DNA of 64,000 nt from Neoscytalidium dimidiatum. Taxonomy: Eukaryota > Ascomycota > Dothideomycetes > Botryosphaeriales > Botryosphaeriaceae. The notes beneath the pieces are model-generated. The model did not search any database and had not been told where the DNA came from. It was given only the letters and a program-made list of their open reading frames with translations. The translations under genes were made by a program, and so were the position numbers. Location of the stretch: the NCBI GenBank assembly GCA_037367355.1, contig CM074696.1, positions 248,001-312,000 of the forward strand, written 5' to 3'. This document shows, in pieces, positions 57,140 to 64,000 of this stretch (position 1 is the stretch's first letter; every line of letters begins with the position of its first letter).

Positions 57140-59473
57140 GGTTGGACAGAAACGATCGTTGATTGTGAAGAATCGAGTCGCAGGGGAATAGAGGACACGC
57201 TCGGCTTTGCGAGGTTTATAACGAGTCTGGACCTCGACTCAGACTCTGAGACTTGGTTTCGATGACCGCATGCGGGGTTGGCAAGGGATAGATAGCGAGC
57301 ACGGTGAGAGCGAATGTGAGATGAAATCAGTCACAGCAGGAACGAACGCTTTCACTTGGGTTCGGATGTCGAAAAAGCAATGTTCGATCGACAGCCGGCA
57401 AGAGGTGTGCGGGCTGAGTGGGTTGTTCCCTCAGTTAAGTAGAAAGCCCGACGATGGTTGCTAGCGGCGTGGGTCCCAATTTCCAAACCGCAGGCCGCAT
57501 GTAGCCAATGCGGGCGGCGATAATGTACGAATATTGGTTTTCGTACCCAATGTTATGGGCACCCTCATGGCTGTCTGCAGCATCTGTGGTGAAAGCCCAG
57601 GATCTGTTTTGCGCTGAAACGCCCAGGTCGCACGGCGTTTTCTGTGGGATGAGCAGCGGTGCGCACTATCCGCTGTGTTACGGGATGCACCCGATTCGTG
57701 CAGGCAGGAAGGCGGCAGGATAGCTGTGGACGAGGGAGGAACAGTCGGATTTAGTGCAGACAGCTGAAAGAGAGATGTTGTTCTCCGTATTCACATTGCT
57801 TTTGTGCTTCAAACGGTGGTGGCTGTCAACTGCGTGTCGGAGGCGTGGATGGGGTGGCGTGCATGCGGACCTGCAGGCGGAGGCGAAGGTAAGTGCCGAA
57901 CTTTGCTGCGGTTGTCCCTCGAGCCCCTTTTTTGGTGCTCTTGGACACCGCTTCTCTGTTTGTGGTGCGAGACGCTGAGTCGGGAGGTTGATGCGACTCG
58001 GACCGTGAGAGCAACCTTCTTTCGTCGATATCGCCACAGCTTCGGTACTGACGGAAATCGTAACTTCTTCGCTCTTCACGTCGGAGATGTGGGTTGGGTC
58101 GTTAATACGAGCGTCTCGATTTTTTTTTTTTTTTGTGAGAAATGTGACGGGCCCCGCCAGCTGCACGCGTGCGTACGATGAGACGGCGACCTGCAGGTGC
58201 ATGGGTTGCAAGAAAAAGCAATTTTCCCATCAAGTCGTGTCAAGGGGCTGCGCAAAAATATCGACCCTTGGCGTGCCCATGGAAATGTTGTTCCTCTCTG
58301 CTCACTGGTTATTTTCTGTCCTCCTCTGCAGGTTCATCGCTACCGGTGTACAGTGGGGACTAAAAGAGTAGACTGAGGGCTGCGCAGAAGACGCTCGGGA
58401 AGTCGAGAAAATAGGCTGTTGTGCGTTTGCTTTACTTGACGGGAACACCTCAAGCGCTCACCATCGCCTTTTCCCTAGATCCTTTGATCTAGACGCTTTT
58501 TGAGATCGACTCGCGCCGCTTGCCCTCTAGACTTGTTCCTGCTCCAAGCACCATCGTCAGCTTGCAAGCAGTAAGCCTATTGGATAAACAATCATACTTG
58601 AAACCTCATTTTAGGTCTGCATGTAATGTGTTGGAGCCGTGTCGTTGTTATTGGGAAGAGTGGAGCTTCGTACAAATATGCATCTGATCTTTCGGCAGCT
58701 CTCTGCCTACTCGCCTGTCGACAGAATGGCACGCTAGTATAGTATTCACGCTGCTTTCGAGGAAGGATTGTATCGGAGGTCTCGTATAAATGGCTTTGCC
58801 CAGGCACGAATGCGCGAGTATCAATGGCGACTGAAATGGCGTTGAAGGCATTTGAGGGTTGAGTGGTGGGAGGTAAAAGAATGGATGTCCGTGCTCGTGG
58901 AAAATAAAAGACCCAAAATAGGAGTTGCTACCTCCGATGGCTATTGGTGCCTATAGATCAAGATGACTGGTGTCAAGTAGTAGGCAGGAGGGGAAGAGAA
59001 CAGTTGGTCACGGCTGGCTGAATTTCGTGGCTCCTGAAGCTGGAGACTGGAGCACGGAGTCTCTTCACCAACGCCTTGATTGCAAGATGTGCAAGGCGGA
59101 AATTCTCCTAAAGCGACATCGCCAGGATTTAGAACTCGTTCATGCCATCAAGAGGTTCGCGACACTTATTCTGAATGCGGCTGTTTTTCCATACGTACGC
59201 GTCACAGCTATTATGGTCACCTGGGGGTTCATTCGCGGTTTCAATTCCGTCGACGGTATAGCTTGTATTCTTGCACGACTATAGAAGATGCACTGGGCTG
59301 TGCGCCGCGCTATCAGGCCTGCAAGATTGTGGGGCTAATGAGGATCATGAACTTCGCGTGAATGTTTCCTAATATGGCAAAGACACAGGCAGAACAGGAA
59401 TCCCGCCTACCACCTCAAAGCCATCTGCACCAAAATCTCATGCATTGCCGAACCCTTTACTGTTATCAGCAAG
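57140..59473. other. Intergenic region
   Basis: No gene supported. Contains a ~16-base T run near 58120-58135. A 104-codon frame at 58970-59284 opens with GTG and lacks a domain. The right end is the leader of the acyltransferase gene. Confidence 0.55.
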
Positions 59474-61040
59474 ATGGGGTCAAACAAAGTGGTGCGAGAT
59501 GCTCAGAACACCTACCTTCGGCCAGCAGGTGAGATGCAAGTTCTTGCAGTTTTCTCACTAAACAACTAACATCTTAGGCTCATTTGAGCGAAGATACATC
59601 ATGCGCAACGCGCTGGGATACTACCGCGCACTCATCGTCGCCGGCCGCTACAAAGCTCCCAAAGGATTCGATTACCGCGGCAAAGAGACTTTCATCCCAG
59701 CCCTCAAGCACTGCATATCCGTGCATCCCATGCTCAGCGCAGCCATCGAAGACGAACTCTCCGAGTCTCCCTCCCTCATCCGACCTGCAACGCTCGACCT
59801 CTCCAACCACATCATCCTCATCCCGGCAATCACCATCCCCACCACCGCCACAACCCACGACGAGCTCTCAGCCATCCACCCCCACCTCATCGCCGCCCAC
59901 GACGCCCAATTCCGCAACACATCCAACACACCGCCCTGGCGCCTCACCGTCATCCCGCTCACCGGCCCCTCCAACTCCCCCACCCCGCACGCCTTCTACC
60001 TCCTCTTCTCCTACCTCCACTCCCACGGTGACGGCACCTCCGGCGCGCTCTTCCACCGCGCCTTCCTCTCCGCCCTCCGTAACCCTTCCCTGAACCATAC
60101 CTCCGCCCCCATCTTTCCCGCCCCGCCCTCTCCATCCCTCTCCGCCCCCTTCGAGCACCTCACCCCCCTCCCCCTCACCCCGTCCTACCTCCTCCGCCCC
60201 GCCCTCGCCACCCTCCTCCCCGCCTGCCTCGCCTCCCGCCTCGGCCTCCGCGCCGCCGTCTCGCCGAGCGCGACGCGCGCGTGGACGGCCGGCCGCGTGG
60301 CCTACGACGCCGCCCACCACGTCACGGGCCTCGCGTTCGCGGTCGCCGACGCGCGGACCGTGGACGCGCTGCTGGCGCGGTGCAGGCGCGAGAGCGCGAG
60401 GGGGCTCGGCGACGTCAAGCTGACGGCCGCGCTGCACGAGTGCATCGTGCGCGCGCTGAGCGCGGAGCTGGCCGCGAGCGTGGCGCCCAGCTTCGTCGCG
60501 GAGACGGCGCTGAATCTGCGCGCCGCGGCGCCGCGGTTCGGGAGCGATGCGTTCGGCGCGTGCGTGAGCGTGGCGTATCACGTTTTTCCGCGGGCGGAGG
60601 GGGACGGCTTTGGCGACGGGATTTGGAGGGGTGCGGCGGAGACGACGGCGTATTTGAGGGAGAGGGCCGGCACCGTGGTCGATCAGCCGGTGGCGATGCT
60701 GAAGTTTTTGAGGGGCTTCCGGAAGGATCTGGAGGGGAGGGTGGGAACGGAGCGGGAGGCGTCATATGAGTTGAGTAATATTATGGCGTTTGACGGGGAG
60801 GGAGATGCGAATGCTGATGGGAACGAATGGGCGGTGGATGGCATGACGTTCTCGCAGCCAGCGGACGCGACGGGCTGTGCCGTCAATTTTAATGTTGTCT
60901 CGGTGAAGGGTGGGGGGATGGTGGTGACGTTAACGTGGCAGAGGGGTGTTTTGGGTATGGAAGAGGAGGATGAAGAGGCTTGGGCAAGGCGAGTGTGCGG
61001 AAGGCTGGAAAAGGACATGGTGATTTTAGCCGGGGTGTAG
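59474..61040 (+). CDS. Alcohol acetyltransferase (AATase)-family acyltransferase
   Basis: Exons 59474-59528 and 59578-61040 encode 505 residues; the 49-nt intron completes the conserved start 'RPAGSFERRYIMRNALGYY'. It belongs to the BAHD/condensation-like CoA acyltransferase fold: the active-site HxxxDG is present as HSHGDG at residues 166-171 after 'FYLLFSYLH'. Other family text includes 'LHPMLSAAIEDE'-like 'ISVHPMLSAAIEDELSE', 'PPWRLTVIPL', and a C-terminal 'GCAVNFNVVSVKGGGMVVTL'. Relatives acetylate alcohols or fungal metabolites; the acceptor here is unknown. GC-rich codon use is even throughout. The stop codon lies 140 bp from the solo LTR. Confidence 0.88.
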
Positions 61041-61182
61041 GGTGACATATGCCGTAGTGATGTTGCCAGCGATCTGTCAGTAGCAGACACACGATCATAT
61101 TTTTCCAGATGTACGTACAATCTTCTCATATATTTAAGATATTTCATCCATGCACTGTTCCCCCTGCTAACGAAATATATAT

Positions 61183-61612
61183 TGTTACGGTACAACCTAC
61201 ACAGAACCTGGACAAGAAGAAGGACAAGCGGGGCGCCTACACGCCCGCGAGGAAGATCTACTAAGGAGTTACGTAACTCCCGGTTTAACTATTTAAAGCC
61301 TTAGCACTCTAAACTCCTAAACTCGCGAAGTTTAAACGTTTAACCGCTTAGTAGAATAAACCTATAAACTACTAGATTATATAATTATACTCTTTTCTAC
61401 TTATATATAAACTATACTCTCTAGATAGCTTTAACCCTCGTAGTTAATTTCTTCTATAATAATTTAGATAATTATTAGTAATAGGCCTTCGTACGTAGTA
61501 CTTAGTTATTACTTATTCTCTCTCTCTTCTTATACCTACTTAAGGAAAACCCCGTAACTAGTTTTCTCCTTCTGAGGTGTTGGATCCTTAGAGGTAGAGG
61601 CCGTCCGTTACA
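61183..61612. mobile_element. Solo LTR of an LTR retrotransposon, RIP-mutated
   Basis: The 430-bp segment starts TGTTACGG and ends CCGTTACA, an inverted end pair matching at 7 of 8 bases with TG...CA termini. It is flanked on both sides by TATAT, a 5-bp target-site duplication. From 61261 to 61570 I count no TG and one CA, so the element is heavily RIP-mutated. It contains the palindrome GGAGTTACGTAACTCC (61265-61280). No partner LTR or polyprotein frame is seen nearby, so it is read as a solo LTR. Confidence 0.78.
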
Positions 61613-62270
61613 TATATGGCAGAGGCAGACAGCCTTAAATATCAACCCGTAGCCTCCGCCATTTTTCTCATTACCAGGAAGATGATGTGGAGAAGGAGCG
61701 CGGGAAGCGAAAATAGTATCCTTCTCGAAGAAATCCTTCATTTTATAGTCCCTATAGGTCATGGAATTCTCCGTAAAGGAATGCCGAAGTTAGGGTAAGA
61801 AATCCTGAGCGTAATAGACTCCATTAGCTCCTTGATCCTGGTTAAGCGTAAGTTTGGGGGAAGAGCTCCCTCTGAGTACTTGATGTCTTCATTGAAGCCC
61901 AGAAACCGTCTAAGTTTGAGATGAATCAGTACTTCAGATACTTTGGATAGTGGCGCCTACTTTGTAGTTAGGGAAATCATGAAATTTGGGTCTGGGGCTC
62001 TCCAAGACAGCTTTGCTCTAGAAGCCAGGAAGGAAGGATAATCCAGAAAATCCTCCATTGGCAGGTTCAATATCAGAAACATCTGCGCTGGGTCCATAGG
62101 AAGACTTAAGAACCGCGAACATTTTCGCGGCCTTCGACTTCTCATCCTTGTCCTGGTCCCACCGTACGAGTTCTCTCGCCATCTCATCTACCTCATCCTA
62201 GCGTTCTGAGTTCTTAAGCTCTTTATCTGCCTTTGGCGCTTCTTCGACTTTTGATCTTATGGATCTTGCT
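61613..62270 (-). pseudogene. Decayed coding-like sequence downstream of the kinase-like gene
   Basis: Minus-strand frames carry charged, helical text ('RARSIRSKVEEAPKADKELK', 'ARELVRWDQDKDEKSKAAKM', 'FAVLKSSYGPSADVSDIEP') interrupted by stops and shifts. It could be the lost 3' part of the kinase-like gene or a gag-like fragment. I cannot decide. Confidence 0.35.
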
Positions 62271-64000
62271 CTATTCCGCTCCTTTGTACGCTTTCTTCGT
62301 TCTCTGATAAGCCTGCTCACTCGGTCCTTCATGCTCAGCCATGTCCATTTCCACGACCGCTTGCTCCAGATTAAGTCTTCCACAGGCTTGTTCGGCGCTC
62401 TGGCTGCGCTGCCTCAAACCGATCGGAGGCTGTGGATTCTGTGAGGCGTACGCAGCGATGCCATACTCATCGTCCTCGTCAAATTCCCCCCAATCGTTTC
62501 CGTCGTAGGAGAAGACCTTTGCTGTGACCCATTTCTCGGTCTTCTTACGGTTGACGTCGGTCTTGAATGAGACGGCCTGGCCGCTTGAGAAGGGATTCGG
62601 GGGCTTCCGGTCTCTGCGCTCTGGTCGGTGGGACTGCGGGGCAAGTTTCAGATGACTGGGGCTATAGGACAACTTACGATGGACATGTGTCTTCTTTCCA
62701 TTTCAAATGTTCTGCTACATTGTCATCGAATTCCCTGATAGGGAGTTCCGCACTTTGTTGTCTCGAATTTTCAAACCCGATGTGATATCGTACAGTTTTG
62801 TTCTCGTCCGCAAGATTCACAACACTCTTCGCCATATGCGTCGCGATCTCGTTGGCCATCTGTGCCTCCCTCTCCGGTGCTTTCGTGGCCTTCTCTTCCT
62901 TTTTGATACTACCATTGCTCGTAGCCACCGCACTTCCCTCGCCCTCACCTGGAACTGCCCGCTCAAATTCTAGTTGGTCTGTCGCTTCGGCCACACCAGT
63001 CGTGACCTTTTCCAAAGCAGGACCCACCAGCCTGTCCCGTCGAATTTGACTAACTGCATCGTATTGCTCCCTCTGCTTAAGCTCTTCCAACAAACTCTTC
63101 TTTGCCTCCAGCTCCTCAGAAAGCTCCTTCTCGCGCCTGATCAGCGCCGCCAACGCCCGCGAGTGCTCCGCATCCCGCTTCACCTTCTCCGACGCATCGT
63201 ACGAATCCGCGCAGCACGCGCCGCAGAACCTCCTCGCATCCGCATCCCCGCTCCGCGGCGTCGTGCTCGCAACGTGCCACATCGCGCGCGCCGACGGCCG
63301 CTGCCGCGGGTCCGTCAGCACCGTGGCGTTCATCGTCCAGAGCAGCTCGCGCTGGTGGTCGCGCAGTGCCGGGGCGATCTCTTGCGCCCACGTCGCCGTC
63401 TTGGCGGCAGTCATCCGGGAGGCGGGCTGCAGGTCGTCGCGCCGGCGCCGCATGAAGTCCCGCGGCAACCGCGCGGCCGGCAGGAGGGTGAAGATGGCGA
63501 GGAAGACGCAGCCGAGGGAGAAGACGTCCGAGGACGTGTTGCGCGTGGATTCGTCTTGCAGGACCTCTGGTGCTGCCCACTATCGGGATCGTCGGTCTTC
63601 GTGCCCCTGGATATGGAAAGGCGTTTGGCTCACTTCGCGGGAGAATCCCGTCGGGCCGGAGCTGGTGCTTTGGCCGCTGACGAGGAAGTCGGTGGAGAGG
63701 CCGAAATCCGTGAACAGCACGGTGCGCTGGTGGACGAGGATGTTGCCCGGCTTGACCTTCTCATCGTGCAGATACGCGAGCCCGGAGCTGAGGCAGCCGA
63801 AGGCGTCTTGCAGGAGCGCGAGCTCGTCGTCCAGTGGCTGCTCTACGCGTTGCTTCTCCACGATCGCGTCGAAGAAAACGCTCAGGTCGCAGTCTGCCAC
63901 CGGCTGGATGAGGATCCCACAGGAAGTGTTGGCTCGGGTGAAGCTGCCGCGGAGGGACGTGACGTGCTGCTGACTCAGCCGTCGGTGCGTCTCGATCTCT
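62271..64000 (-). CDS. Protein-kinase-like gene lacking the catalytic Asp (5' end outside window)
   Basis: Exons (63634-64000), 62678-63579 and, tentatively, 62271-62613. Visible kinase text: 'EIETHRRLSQQHVTSLRGSF', 'CGILIQPVADCDLSVFFDA', 'GLAYLHDEKVKPGNILVH', DFGLSTDF, 'WAAPEVLQDESTRNTSSDVF' (after a 54-nt intron), 'SLGCVFLAIFTLL' and 'DPRQRPSA'. These match a fungal kinase group that usually reads YLH...IRHKDIKPxNIL. Here the HRD/HKD stretch is missing, so the catalytic Asp position is Lys or deleted, while DFG and APE remain. A coiled coil follows ('EKELSEELEAKKSLLEELKQ'). A 64-nt intron using the second CGCAG acceptor then joins to 'VNRKKTEKWVTAKVFSYDGN' and DWGEFDEDDEYG, a motif I recall from other fungal proteins. 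The C-terminus ends abruptly beside repeat relics. Confidence 0.72.

Noticed and set aside
61613..62270. Internal region of a full LTR retrotransposon
   Set aside because: No second LTR, primer-binding site or polypurine tract adjoins, and the TATAT duplication brackets the single LTR, so a solo LTR explains the data better.
1..64000. tRNA, rRNA or CRISPR arrays
   Set aside because: Scanning by eye for B-box (GGTTCGANNCC) sequences on both strands and for spaced repeats found none; the tandem repeats present have no spacers.

Overview
The window is nuclear DNA of a filamentous ascomycete (Pezizomycotina; a Dothideomycete is plausible but not proven). The reasons are genes broken by many short GT-AG introns (mostly 49-120 nt, often with a CTGAC/CTAAC-like branch site), CT-rich leaders, typical fungal families (LaeA-like methyltransferase, CFEM protein, fungal rhodopsin-domain protein, NACHT/ankyrin genes), and AT-rich repeat relics almost free of CA and TG dinucleotides. 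That last pattern is the mark left by repeat-induced point mutation (RIP). I found no tRNA, rRNA or CRISPR array. All gene models are mine, read from splice signals and frame continuity.

Layout. 1-6.5 kb: partial TMEM135-like membrane protein (-), LITAF-domain protein (+), LaeA-like methyltransferase (+). 6.5-14.5 kb: an accessory pocket with a broken NACHT (NLR-type) gene, a RIP-like AT-rich block, an intact two-exon gene of unknown function, and a decayed ankyrin-type fragment. 16.3-22.9 kb: seven-helix rhodopsin-domain protein (+), disordered protein (-), glucosidase II beta subunit (+). 22.9-29.3 kb: a 6.4-kb GC-rich stretch with no gene I can support, holding a perfect 94-bp tandem duplication and heptamer minisatellites. 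29.3-33.4 kb: a 1366-residue disordered protein. 33.4-42 kb: gene-free, including a RIP relic at 36.5-37.1 kb. 42-45.8 kb: DUR3-type urea transporter with five GATA-factor motifs upstream and an abnormal 1.34-kb last intron. 47.8-57.1 kb: single-pass membrane protein with a QxW (ricin-B-like) ectodomain (-), SF1 RNA helicase of the UPF1/MOV10 class (-), GCIP/cyclin-D1-binding-like protein (+), CFEM protein (-). 59.5-64 kb: AATase-family acyltransferase (+), a 430-bp solo LTR with a 5-bp target duplication, and a kinase-like gene (-) running off the window that lacks the catalytic aspartate.

The genes do not form one pathway. They are mostly housekeeping or conserved fungal genes separated by accessory, repeat-scarred segments. 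No intact, clearly new multi-gene system is visible. The parts most worth following are the split NLR relic around the orphan gene, the pseudokinase with its unusual C-terminus, the lectin-like membrane protein, and the urea transporter's giant intron.
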